Positions 24,977 through 32,322 of a stretch of 34,647 nt of DNA are shown piece by piece. Made by a program: the position numbers and the translations under genes. The notes under the pieces were generated by a model, which searched no databases, was not told the origin of the DNA, and saw only the letters and a program-made list of their open reading frames with translations. Within the stretch, counting starts at the first letter, position 1. Every line of letters starts with the position of its first letter. The DNA comes from an uncultured Parabacteroides sp. (GTDB taxonomy: Bacteria; Bacteroidota; Bacteroidia; Bacteroidales; Tannerellaceae). The stretch covers positions 1 through 34,647 of the forward strand of contig URGO01000012.1 of assembly GCA_900547435.1 (NCBI GenBank). Direction: 5' to 3'.

Positions 24977-25064
24977 AAAATTCATGCTTATCTTTGTCGG
25001 AAAAGTTAGGCATAAACGGAATCGAACATAGGCATAAACGCCGACGAAGATAGGCATCTTTTTT
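24977..25064. repeat. 88-bp four-unit element, copy 4 (+---)
   Basis: Units start at 24977, 24999, 25021 and 25043. Cores are at 24984-24994 (ATGCTTATCTT, forward), then inverted at 25003-25013 (AAGTTAGGCAT), 25025-25035 (AACATAGGCAT) and 25047-25057 (AAGATAGGCAT). The forward-to-inverted step is 19 bases and the same-orientation step is 22, as in the other copies. Confidence 0.88.
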
Positions 25065-25148
25065 CGCGAAGCCCGGCATAGCTTTTGCCTTCGGTTTTAT
25101 CTCGTGGAGGAATCTTCTTTTTCCCGATGATTTTTCTTTACAAAAAAC

Positions 25149-25179
25149 TTGCCGGTTCCTGATTCGTGGCCTATCTTTG
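25149..25179 (+). promoter_or_regulatory. ispF promoter
   Basis: A TTG at 25149-25151 and TATCTTTG at 25172-25179 are separated by 20 bases, a consensus Bacteroidota promoter, 24 bases before the ispF ATG. Confidence 0.8.
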
Positions 25180-25203
25180 CATAAATCTAAAAAAGATAAA
25201 TTG

Positions 25204-25686
25204 ATGAAAATACGCGTAGGATTCGGCTATGATGTGCACCGGCTTGTGAGCGGGCGCGACTTGTGGCTGGGTGGAATCAAAATAGAACATACCGAAGGAC
25301 TTTTGGGGCATAGCGATGCGGATGTGCTGATTCATGCCATCTGCGATGCTTTGTTGGGTGCGGCCAATATGCGGGATATCGGGTATCATTTTCCGGATAC
25401 GGCCGGTGAATACGAGAATATCGATAGCAAAATCCTGCTTCGCAAGACCATGGCATTGCTCCGTGAGGCAGGGTATGAGTTAGGTAATATTGATGCGACC
25501 GTAGCCGCCGAGCGTCCGAAGCTGAACCCGCATATTCCGGAGATGAAGCGTGTGCTTGCCGGTGTCTTGCAGGTGGATGAGGGGGATATATCCATCAAAG
25601 CGACAACGACCGAGAAACTGGGCTTTACCGGTCGGCAAGAAGGAATAGCCGCATATGCCACGGTTTTAATTATGAAATCCATATAA
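25204..25686 (+). CDS. ispF: 2-C-methyl-D-erythritol 2,4-cyclodiphosphate synthase
   Basis: IspF makes the cyclic diphosphate intermediate of the non-mevalonate isoprenoid pathway. From the ATG at 25204 the protein has 160 aa, the usual size. The zinc ligands are Asp10 and His12 (GYDVHRL) and His44 (VLIHA). GHSDADV, HFPDTAGEY and TTTEKLGFTGRQEGIAA are classic blocks. The upstream in-frame ATG at 25177 overlaps the -7 box and cannot be the start of an mRNA from this promoter. pyrH follows after 45 bases with its own TAnnTTTG match. Confidence 0.96.
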   Translation: MKIRVGFGYDVHRLVSGRDLWLGGIKIEHTEGLLGHSDADVLIHAICDALLGAANMRDIGYHFPDTAGEYENIDSKILLRKTMALLREAGYELGNIDATVAAERPKLNPHIPEMKRVLAGVLQVDEGDISIKATTTEKLGFTGRQEGIAAYATVLIMKSI

Positions 25687-25692
25687 AATTTG

Positions 25693-25700
25693 TATATTTG
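25693..25700 (+). promoter_or_regulatory. -7 box before pyrH
   Basis: TATATTTG matches TAnnTTTG and is 31 bases before the pyrH ATG at 25732. A weak TTTT stretch lies in the -33 region. Confidence 0.5.
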
Positions 25701-25731
25701 TCCTGAGAATCATTCTAATCATCAAAAACGT

Positions 25732-26442
25732 ATGGCTAAATATAAACGTATCTTGTTGAAACTGAGCGGAGAATCGCTTATGGGCGGAAAGCAGTATGGA
25801 ATTGACGAAGTCCGTCTGAACGAATATGCGGCGCAAATCAAGGAAATAGCCGAGATGGGCGTGCAAATAGGGATTGTCATTGGCGGAGGAAATATTTTCC
25901 GTGGATTGAGCGGCGCCTCGAAAGGGTTCGACCGGGTGAAAGGCGACCAGATGGGGATGCTGGCTACGGTAATAAATAGTTTGGCGTTGAGCTCGGCGCT
26001 TACGGCTTTAGGCGTAAAGGCAAAGGTGCTTACGGCTATCCGTATGGAGCCTATCGGTGAGTACTACAATAAATGGAGGGCTATCGAATTGCTGGAGGCG
26101 GGTAATGTGGTAATCATGTCTGGCGGAACAGGTAATCCTTTTTTTACAACAGATACGGGGTCATCGTTACGGGGTATCGAAATCGAGGCGGATGTCATGT
26201 TGAAGGGAACGCGTGTGGACGGTATCTATACCGCTGATCCGGAGAAAGATCCGACGGCTACCAAGTTCTCGGATATTACCTATGATGAAATCTATATGCG
26301 CGGACTGAAGGTGATGGACCTGACGGCTACTACGATGTGCAAGGAAAATAATCTGCCCATTGTGGTATTTAATATGGATAAGAACGGAAACCTGAAAAAG
26401 GTTATGGAAGGAGAAAACATCGGGACTTACGTCCATAATTGA
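25732..26442 (+). CDS. pyrH: UMP kinase
   Basis: PyrH phosphorylates UMP to UDP. The amino-acid-kinase fold is clear in the 236-aa protein: KYKRILLKLSGESLMG at the N terminus, VIGGGNIFRG, the nucleotide-binding TGNPFFTTDTGSSLRGIE, and VDGIYTADPEKDP. I choose 25732 over an ATG at 25690 because the -7 box overlaps the upstream region and homologues start at MAKYKR. It lies upstream of frr, a common pairing in bacteria (pyrH-frr). Confidence 0.97.
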   Translation: MAKYKRILLKLSGESLMGGKQYGIDEVRLNEYAAQIKEIAEMGVQIGIVIGGGNIFRGLSGASKGFDRVKGDQMGMLATVINSLALSSALTALGVKAKVLTAIRMEPIGEYYNKWRAIELLEAGNVVIMSGGTGNPFFTTDTGSSLRGIEIEADVMLKGTRVDGIYTADPEKDPTATKFSDITYDEIYMRGLKVMDLTATTMCKENNLPIVVFNMDKNGNLKKVMEGENIGTYVHN

Positions 26443-26453
26443 AAAAGGATTCC

Positions 26454-26461
26454 TATATTTG
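26454..26461 (+). promoter_or_regulatory. -7 box before frr
   Basis: TATATTTG matches TAnnTTTG, 58 bases before the frr ATG and 12 bases past the pyrH stop. The -33 element is not clear. Confidence 0.5.
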
Positions 26462-26519
26462 TGCACAAATAGTTATTTATTTAAAAACTCAAAAACAGAA
26501 GAACTAAATACTTACAATT

Positions 26520-27083
26520 ATGGTCGATACAAAGAAATTCGTGAAAGAGGCAGAAGAGAAAATGGAATCTGCTATTCTTTATTTGGATGAACAGCTGGCC
26601 CATATTCGTGCCGGTAAAGCGAATCCGAAAATATTGGACGGAATCCGTGTGCCTTATTACGGAAGCATGGCTCCGCTGAGCAATGTGGCTTCTATCAATA
26701 CGCCGGATGCCAAGACTATCGTTATCACTCCGTGGGAAAAAAGTCTGATGAAAGAAATAGAAAAGGCTATCTTGAATTCGGAAGTCGGTATTACACCGGA
26801 AAATAATGGGGAAGTCATCCGTTTGGGTATCCCTCCGTTGACCGAAGAGCGTCGCCGTATGTTGGCTAAGCAATCCAAACAGGAGGCGGAAACTGCAAAA
26901 ATCAGCGTGCGTAATGCCCGTCGTGATGCTATTGATGCTCTGAAGAAGAGTATCAAGACAGATGGCGTGCCGGAGGATGTGGAAAAAGATGCGGAAGCTG
27001 AAGTGCAGAAAGTTCACGATAAGTATATCAAGAAGATAGACGAGTTGTATGCTGCAAAAGAAAAAGAGATTATGACGGTATAA
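26520..27083 (+). CDS. frr: ribosome recycling factor
   Basis: Frr splits post-termination ribosomes together with EF-G. The 187-aa length is typical. The two-domain pattern is visible: long helices at both ends, with RAGKANPKILDGIRVPYYG and PLSNVASINTPDAKTIVITPW forming the start of the small domain. The conserved LTEERRRMLAKQ comes near the return to the helical bundle. It follows pyrH by 77 bases and precedes rsgA across a hairpin spacer. Confidence 0.97.
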   Translation: MVDTKKFVKEAEEKMESAILYLDEQLAHIRAGKANPKILDGIRVPYYGSMAPLSNVASINTPDAKTIVITPWEKSLMKEIEKAILNSEVGITPENNGEVIRLGIPPLTEERRRMLAKQSKQEAETAKISVRNARRDAIDALKKSIKTDGVPEDVEKDAEAEVQKVHDKYIKKIDELYAAKEKEIMTV

Positions 27084-27087
27084 AATA

Positions 27088-27178
27088 AATGAAGAATGAG
27101 GAATTTAGAATGAAGAATATAGGATTTTACCTGATTCTTCATTTTACATTCTTCATTCTACATTCTAAATTCTTCATT
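27088..27178. repeat. ATTCTTCATT/AATGAAGAAT mosaic between frr and rsgA
   Basis: AATGAAGAAT occurs at 27088-27097 and 27109-27118. Its inverse ATTCTTCATT occurs at 27134-27143, 27148-27157 and 27169-27178. The arms can fold into several alternative hairpins that end two bases before the rsgA ATG. The same 10-mers occur at 9414-9445 and, as a single copy, at 7340-7349. Confidence 0.7.
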
Positions 27179-27180
27179 TT

Positions 27181-28113
27181 ATGAATGGTTTGGTAATAAA
27201 GAACACCGGTAGCTGGTACACGGTTTACACCGAGGATGGACGACATATAGAAAGCAAAATCAAAGGGAATTTCCGTTTGAAAGGGATTCGGACAACCAAT
27301 CCTATAGCGGTGGGCGACCATGTGGTGATTGAAGAGAACCAGGAAGGCACGGCCTTTATTACGCGAATCGAAGAACGGAAGAACTATATTATCCGCAGGG
27401 CTTCCAACCTTTCGAAGCAGGCACATATCATTGCCGCAAATGTAGATCAGGCAATGCTTATAGCTACCGTCAATTATCCCATCACAACAACTATCTTCAT
27501 CGATCGATTTCTGGCTACGGCCGAGGCTTATCGAATTCCGGTAAAACTGGTATTTAATAAAACCGACCGTTATACTAAGGAAGAATGGGAATATATGCAG
27601 GGACTGATCCGTCTATACACCGTGATAGGTTATCCTTGTTCCACGATGTGTGCCATTCAGGAGGATGGTTTGGAAGCATTGAAAGCGGAATTGAAAGGAA
27701 AAATTACTGTATTGTCGGGGCATTCCGGTGTCGGTAAATCGACAATTATAAATCGATTGGTGCCCAACGTCAACCTGCGTACGGGCAATATCTCCGAATA
27801 CCATAAGAAAGGAATGCATACAACGACATTCTCTGAGATGGTCCCGTTGCCTGAAGGTGGTTATCTGATAGATACGCCGGGGATTAAAGGGTTTGGAACC
27901 ATCGATATGGAAGAAGCAGAAATCTCCCACTATTTCCCCGAAATATTTAAAATCTCCGCTAATTGCCGTTTCGGAAATTGTACCCATCGCCATGAACCCG
28001 GGTGTGCCGTATTGAAAGCGGTCAAAGAACATTACATCAGTGAGTCGCGCTATAAAAGCTATTTAAATATCTTGGCCGATAAAGAGGAAAGCAAATATAG
28101 AGAAGAGTATTAA
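27181..28113 (+). CDS. rsgA: ribosome small subunit-dependent GTPase A
   Basis: RsgA is a circularly permuted GTPase that checks late 30S subunit assembly. In the 310-aa protein an N-terminal OB domain is followed by the permuted G motifs: G4 NKTD at 126-129, G1 GHSGVGKST at 180-188, and G3 DTPGIKGF at 231-238. The C-terminal zinc site uses Cys262, Cys267, His269 and Cys275. It starts directly after a strong hairpin spacer, so its start region may be partly folded in the mRNA if co-transcribed with frr. Confidence 0.97.
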   Translation: MNGLVIKNTGSWYTVYTEDGRHIESKIKGNFRLKGIRTTNPIAVGDHVVIEENQEGTAFITRIEERKNYIIRRASNLSKQAHIIAANVDQAMLIATVNYPITTTIFIDRFLATAEAYRIPVKLVFNKTDRYTKEEWEYMQGLIRLYTVIGYPCSTMCAIQEDGLEALKAELKGKITVLSGHSGVGKSTIINRLVPNVNLRTGNISEYHKKGMHTTTFSEMVPLPEGGYLIDTPGIKGFGTIDMEEAEISHYFPEIFKISANCRFGNCTHRHEPGCAVLKAVKEHYISESRYKSYLNILADKEESKYREEY

Positions 28114-28140
28114 ACGAAGTAATCAATAGACCAAGACTTC

Positions 28141-28171
28141 TTGAAACTCTCCGGAAAAATCTTTAAATTTG
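28141..28171 (+). promoter_or_regulatory. rhamnosidase gene promoter
   Basis: TTG at 28141-28143 and TAAATTTG at 28164-28171 are 20 bases apart, a consensus promoter. Transcription should begin near 28176-28179, so the ATG at 28178 would be leaderless and the ATG at 28193 would have a leader of about 15 bases. Confidence 0.75.
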
Positions 28172-28192
28172 TCGGATATGAAGTTGTTGGGT

Positions 28193-30943
28193 ATGAAATA
28201 TTGGGTAAGTTTATTGGTGGTTTGGACTTGGTTCGCTTGTACGCCGGCCTCTACCATCCGGATAGATACTATGAAATGCGAGGCGTTGGTGAATCCGTTG
28301 GCTATAGACAATACATCACCTCATTTTAGTTGGCAATTGCATTCGGGTGAACCGGGCGAGAAACAGACTGCCTATCAGGTGCTTGTCGCCTCGGACGAAG
28401 CTCTTTTGAATGAGAATGAGGCTGACTTGTGGAACTCGGGAAAGGTCATTTCTTCGGAGTCGGTTTGGGTTCCATACGGGGGAAAGGAATTGAAATCGAA
28501 GAGTTTCGCCTATTGGAAGGTGCGCGTATGGGACAAGGCGGGGAATGTGACGGAGTGGAGCAGCCCGGCTAGCTTTGGTGTGGGTTTATTGTCTCCTCAG
28601 GATTGGAAAGCTCGTTATATCGGATTGCCGGATAATAAAGAAAATTCTCCTTTGTTCCGAAAGACTTTTTCATGGAGCCCGACTGAGGGGAAGGCGTTCT
28701 TGCATGTCAATTCGTTAGGGTATCACGAGGTGTATCTGAATGGTTTTCCTGTGGGGGATGCTGTATTGACACCTGCTGTGTCGCAATTTGATAAACGTTC
28801 GTTGGTGGTAACTTATGATATTACGGAGGCTTTGCAGGAGGGTACAAATGAATTGGTAATTTGGTTGGGTAAAGGATGGTATCAGGATAACCTGCCGGGA
28901 GTGGTAAAAGGCGGACCGTTTGTGAGGGCTCAATTGGAAATGCAAGAGAAGGACGGTTGGGTAACTTCGTTGGTTACAGATGACTCTTGGTTGGCCCGTG
29001 AAAGCGGTTATGTGTCATTCGGAACTTGGTGGCCTCATCAATTCGGAGGAGAAATCGTCTATGCGGAAAAACAGATAGCCTTGGATTCTGCCTCTTTGAA
29101 TGCTGTGGAATGGGAGCAGGCCCGGATTGCGGAAATTCCGGTGCATAAGGTAAGTCCGCAGATGACGGAGTTGAATCGTTTTCAGAAGACATACCAGCCC
29201 ATATCGGTAAAAGCCTCCGGAGATACGGCTTGGATCTATGATATGGGAACGAATCTGACCGGTTGGACACGGATTAAGTTTCCGGCTTTGGATAAAGGGC
29301 AACGTGTACGTATCAGCTATTGTGATTTCTTGGATGAGAACTGGCAATTCCGGGACGGATTGTATGAAGATTATTATGTTGCTTCCGGAAAAGGAGATGA
29401 GGTGTTTTCCAATAAATTCAATTATAAAGCCTATCGTTATCTGAAACTATCCAATTTACGCCAAGCTCCGAAACCGGAGGATATTACGGCGTATCCGATT
29501 CATACGGACTATTCGGGCTCTTCTTCATTTGTGTGTTCGGATAAGGACTTGAATGCGATACATGATATGGTTCAATATACCTTGCGTTGTCTGATTTTGG
29601 GAGGAGATATGGTGGATTGCCCGCAAATAGAACGTTTGGGGTATGGCGGAGATGGTAATGCCTCAACGCTTACGGTGCAGACTATGTTTAATCTTTCTCC
29701 GCTTTATATGAACTGGATGCAGGCTTGGGCCGATTGTATGCGTGAAGAGGGTAGTATGCCGCATACAGCTCCTAATCCGTATGCTGCCGGAGGTGGGCCG
29801 TTCTGGTGTGGTTTCCCGATTATCGGTTCTTGGCAGACCTATGTAAATTATGGAGATGCCCGGTTGTTGGAACGGTACTATCCGTTTATGCAGCAATGGT
29901 TGGGATATGTTCAGAAGTATACCGTAGATGGTTTGTTGAAAGTATGGCCTAATACCGATTACCGCAATTGGTATTTAGGCGATTGGGCCACACCGGAAGG
30001 CATTGATCAGACAGATCCTCGTTCGGTTGACTTGGTAAACAACTGTTTTATCGTGGTTTGTTATCAGACAATGGCCAAGATAGCTGCTTATTTGGGTAAG
30101 CTCGATGATCAGACCGTTTATACGCAAAAAGCAGAACAATTAAAAGCACGTATTCATCAGGTGTTTTATGATGCTGAGGCGCATAGCTATGGTTCGGGGA
30201 CGCAAATAGATTTGGTTTATCCGATGTTGGCAGGAGTAACACCTGAAGAGATTATACCTCAGGTGGAGGATAAGTTATACGAGGTTACGGCCAATCGTTT
30301 TTCCGGACATTTGTCTACGGGATTGGTAGGTATTCCGGCTATTACCGAGTGGTGTGTCCGGAATCGGCAGGCTGAATTTATGTACCGGATGTTGAAGAAA
30401 CGGGATTATCCGGGATACTTGTATATGCTTGACCAGGGAGCAACGACAACCTGGGAGCATTGGAATGGAGAAAGGAGCCATATCCATAATTGTTATAATG
30501 GAATAGGTTCCTGGTTTTATCAGGCTTTGGCCGGCATTGTCCCCGATGAGGAAGTTCCGGGGTATCGCCATGTGTTCATTCGCCCTCAATTAGTGAATGG
30601 GGTATCTTGGGTAAAGGCTGCGAAAGATACGCCTTATGGAAAGATGCAGGTAAATTGGACAAAGGAAAATGACCGTAAGCTTGTCTTGGATGTCATTATC
30701 CCGATAGGGTGTGAAGCTTCGGTTGTCCTTCCGTTTACTTCGGCACGTGTGTCTGTCAATGATAAGCCGATTTCGGATGCCGGTCCGATTATACTCTCTT
30801 CCGGTAAGTACCTGTTGGTAGCAGAGCTAGAGAAGAAGGCAATGTGTAGACAAGGCTACAGAAACGAGATTATAGGCAACACCTCGTTAACTGAAGCCTT
30901 GTCAATTTGTTCCCTTATATCAATAAATCTTATTCCGGTTTAG
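28193..30943 (+). CDS. alpha-L-rhamnosidase (GH78), lipoprotein
   Basis: A large glycoside hydrolase that removes terminal alpha-L-rhamnose from plant glycosides or polysaccharides. The N terminus (KYWVSLLVVWTWFAC) is a signal peptide with a plausible lipobox Cys. The N-terminal beta-sandwich domains precede the catalytic barrel. The catalytic region has DCPQIERLGYGGDG (Glu480) and the conserved WEHWNGE (Glu755). The rest is a C-terminal beta-sandwich ending near GKYLLVAELE. About 33 more residues of low character follow and run 24 bases into the convergent mltG, suggesting an extended C terminus. No SusC/SusD genes are near, so it is not in a complete utilisation locus here. The start could also be 28178. 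Confidence 0.9.
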   Translation: MKYWVSLLVVWTWFACTPASTIRIDTMKCEALVNPLAIDNTSPHFSWQLHSGEPGEKQTAYQVLVASDEALLNENEADLWNSGKVISSESVWVPYGGKELKSKSFAYWKVRVWDKAGNVTEWSSPASFGVGLLSPQDWKARYIGLPDNKENSPLFRKTFSWSPTEGKAFLHVNSLGYHEVYLNGFPVGDAVLTPAVSQFDKRSLVVTYDITEALQEGTNELVIWLGKGWYQDNLPGVVKGGPFVRAQLEMQEKDGWVTSLVTDDSWLARESGYVSFGTWWPHQFGGEIVYAEKQIALDSASLNAVEWEQARIAEIPVHKVSPQMTELNRFQKTYQPISVKASGDTAWIYDMGTNLTGWTRIKFPALDKGQRVRISYCDFLDENWQFRDGLYEDYYVASGKGDEVFSNKFNYKAYRYLKLSNLRQAPKPEDITAYPIHTDYSGSSSFVCSDKDLNAIHDMVQYTLRCLILGGDMVDCPQIERLGYGGDGNASTLTVQTMFNLSPLYMNWMQAWADCMREEGSMPHTAPNPYAAGGGPFWCGFPIIGSWQTYVNYGDARLLERYYPFMQQWLGYVQKYTVDGLLKVWPNTDYRNWYLGDWATPEGIDQTDPRSVDLVNNCFIVVCYQTMAKIAAYLGKLDDQTVYTQKAEQLKARIHQVFYDAEAHSYGSGTQIDLVYPMLAGVTPEEIIPQVEDKLYEVTANRFSGHLSTGLVGIPAITEWCVRNRQAEFMYRMLKKRDYPGYLYMLDQGATTTWEHWNGERSHIHNCYNGIGSWFYQALAGIVPDEEVPGYRHVFIRPQLVNGVSWVKAAKDTPYGKMQVNWTKENDRKLVLDVIIPIGCEASVVLPFTSARVSVNDKPISDAGPIILSSGKYLLVAELEKKAMCRQGYRNEIIGNTSLTEALSICSLISINLIPV
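30849..30903. repeat. interrupted hairpin at the convergent rhamnosidase-mltG ends
   Basis: GACAAGGCT (30849-30857) pairs with AGCCTTGTC (30895-30903), and the inner AACGAG (30863-30868) pairs with CTCGTT (30883-30888). The structure lies wholly inside the odd C-terminal tail of the rhamnosidase frame. It looks like an intergenic terminator that the frame now reads through. Confidence 0.6.
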
Positions 30944-31960
30944 AGCCGCACGATAACGGTTGGCGTTCCGATTATGTTCCGCCAAAGATACTGCGAAATT
31001 GTGTCTTCCTGAGAAATCTTCTTTAGCGCACATATAGAGATAGTTGTGCTTCTGATAGTTTAATACGGCATTCAGGCTCTGAATAGAGGGTGTCCGGATA
31101 GGTCCTGGGGGTAATCCGGTATGCTTGTAGGTATTGTAGGGCGATTCGGTTTCTACATGTTTGTTTAAGATACGGCGCAAGGAGGAATCGCCAACGGCGA
31201 ATTTAACCGTAGGATCGGCTTGTAACGGAATACCGGCTTTTAATCGGTTGAGATACAAGCCGGCAATAATGGGATATTCGTCAGTCATGGCCGACTCTTC
31301 TTCTACAATAGAGGCCAGTATGCTTACCTCGATAGGAGTCAGGCCTATTTGTCGTGCTTCCTGTTTTCTTTCCTCGTTCCAAAAGGCATTATATTCTTTT
31401 TGCATACGAGCCATGAACCCTTTCGGTGAGATATTCCAATAAATCTCGTATGTGTTGGGAATGAATAAGGCTGCAATTGTTTGTCGGGTAAATCCTACGG
31501 AATGGCACCAGACTGAATCATTTGTCATTTGTAACAAATCCTCGCTATCAAGCATCAGTTGGGATGAGATGCGTCCGGCCAGTTCTTCTATTGTCCGTGA
31601 TGATTGGAAAGTCAGACGGACAGCTTCTTGGTGTCCACTTCTCAAAAGGCGGATAACTTCCAGATTATTCATTTTAGGGTCTATGCGGTAACGTCCGGTC
31701 CGCAAATGGCCGGAATAGTTCATCCAATCAGCTAATAATTGGAAGCTATGTATGTGCATACATGCAGCCGAGTCGACCAGTTGGGTGCATAGCTTTTTCC
31801 AGTCTTTATCTTCATGTATGTATATATATACCGGTTTTTCTGCAAAGAAATTAGGTGCCCAGACTATACGGTAACACCATAATCCGCAAGAAAACAGAAT
31901 TAAAAACAATGCAACGCTGCATAACCAAGCCCAATGCTGAAAGAAAATGCGTTTGTTCAT
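30920..31960 (-). CDS. mltG: endolytic transglycosylase MltG
   Basis: MltG cuts nascent peptidoglycan strands in the periplasm and helps set glycan chain length. From the ATG at 31960 the protein has 346 aa. A membrane anchor spans about residues 10-33, followed by a LysM-like region. The YceG domain has the catalytic Glu in ASIVEEESAM (220-222) and the signature NRLKAGIPLQADPTV (238-252). GLPPGPIRTPSIQSL and DFSGRHNFA close the domain. The frame stays open upstream through the tRNA-Ser gene, but those codons are not part of the protein. The anchor contains LFSC, yet hydrophobicity continues past it, so I read it as a transmembrane anchor rather than a lipobox. Confidence 0.94.
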   Translation of the reverse strand: MNKRIFFQHWAWLCSVALFLILFSCGLWCYRIVWAPNFFAEKPVYIYIHEDKDWKKLCTQLVDSAACMHIHSFQLLADWMNYSGHLRTGRYRIDPKMNNLEVIRLLRSGHQEAVRLTFQSSRTIEELAGRISSQLMLDSEDLLQMTNDSVWCHSVGFTRQTIAALFIPNTYEIYWNISPKGFMARMQKEYNAFWNEERKQEARQIGLTPIEVSILASIVEEESAMTDEYPIIAGLYLNRLKAGIPLQADPTVKFAVGDSSLRRILNKHVETESPYNTYKHTGLPPGPIRTPSIQSLNAVLNYQKHNYLYMCAKEDFSGRHNFAVSLAEHNRNANRYRAALNRNKIY

Positions 31961-31993
31961 AAAAAATAAATGGTTGATTTTCAGAATCAGTCG

Positions 31994-32001
31994 CAAAAAT
32001 A
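31994..32001 (-). promoter_or_regulatory. -7 box of the mltG promoter
   Basis: On the minus strand this reads TATTTTTG, matching TAnnTTTG, 33 bases before the mltG ATG. The divergent tRNA promoter starts about 35 bases away. Confidence 0.5.
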
Positions 32002-32035
32002 ATATCTTTTTCTGAAAAAATAAGAGCTTTAAGCC

Positions 32036-32065
32036 TTGTTTATTGAAAAATAAAATATACCTTTG
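32036..32065 (+). promoter_or_regulatory. tRNA-Ser promoter
   Basis: TTG at 32036-32038 and TACCTTTG at 32058-32065 are 19 bases apart, a consensus promoter, 27 bases before the tRNA. Confidence 0.8.
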
Positions 32066-32092
32066 CAACGCAATTCCGATAATAGCAGTTTT

Positions 32093-32179
32093 GGAAGTGT
32101 GGGTGAGTGGCTGAAACCACCAGTTTGCTAAACTGACGTACGGGTTTCCGTACCGGGGGTTCGAATCCCCCCGCTTCCG
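32093..32179 (+). tRNA. tRNA-Ser (anticodon GCT)
   Basis: An 87-base class II tRNA. The acceptor GGAAGTG pairs with CGCTTCC (one G-T pair) and the discriminator is G. The anticodon loop is TTGCTAA with GCT at 32127-32129, reading AGC and AGU. The long variable arm has a GTACGG/CCGTAC stem, and the T arm is GGGGGTTCGAATCCCCC. CCA is not encoded. It is a single gene between divergent mltG and convergent alaS. Confidence 0.96.
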
Positions 32180-32180
32180 C

Positions 32181-32214
32181 AAAAGAGGCTACTGATTTTT
32201 CAGTAGCCTCTTTT
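32181..32214 (+). terminator. tRNA-Ser terminator
   Basis: A perfect 14-bp stem (32181-32194 with 32201-32214, AAAAGAGGCTACTG) closes a 6-base loop and ends in TTTT. It starts one base after the tRNA. Confidence 0.9.
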
Positions 32215-32261
32215 GCGTTTGGTTAGTCTTATTCTGGAGTTGCGGATATAGGATCAAAACA

Positions 32262-32303
32262 AACGCCGGATCTTCGGATGGTTTCATCCAAAGACCCGGC
32301 GTT
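32262..32303 (-). terminator. alaS terminator, possibly bidirectional
   Basis: A long hairpin: AACGCCGGATCTT (32262-32274) pairs with AAGACCCGGCGTT (32291-32303) with one mismatch. An inner GGATG/CATCC stem continues the fold. It is 19 bases past the alaS stop. On the minus strand it ends in TTGTTTT; on the plus strand CGTTTT follows. Confidence 0.8.
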
Positions 32304-32322
32304 CGTTTTATGGAAATTGCTT

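Larger units (their letters stand above)
24820..25203. other. divergent rex-ispF spacer, 384 bases
   Basis: No gene seen. It contains the rex -7 box (24843-24850), one 88-bp repeat element (24977-25064) and the ispF promoter (25149-25179). Confidence 0.8.

Noticed and set aside
5284..25064. CRISPR array as the explanation for the 22-bp units
   Set aside because: Units are contiguous with no unique spacers, they switch orientation, and no cas genes are present.
31961..32182. Upstream extension of the mltG frame through the tRNA-Ser gene
   Set aside because: The frame is open, but it overlaps a complete tRNA and its promoter. The MltG anchor begins cleanly at the ATG at 31960, behind its own -7 box.
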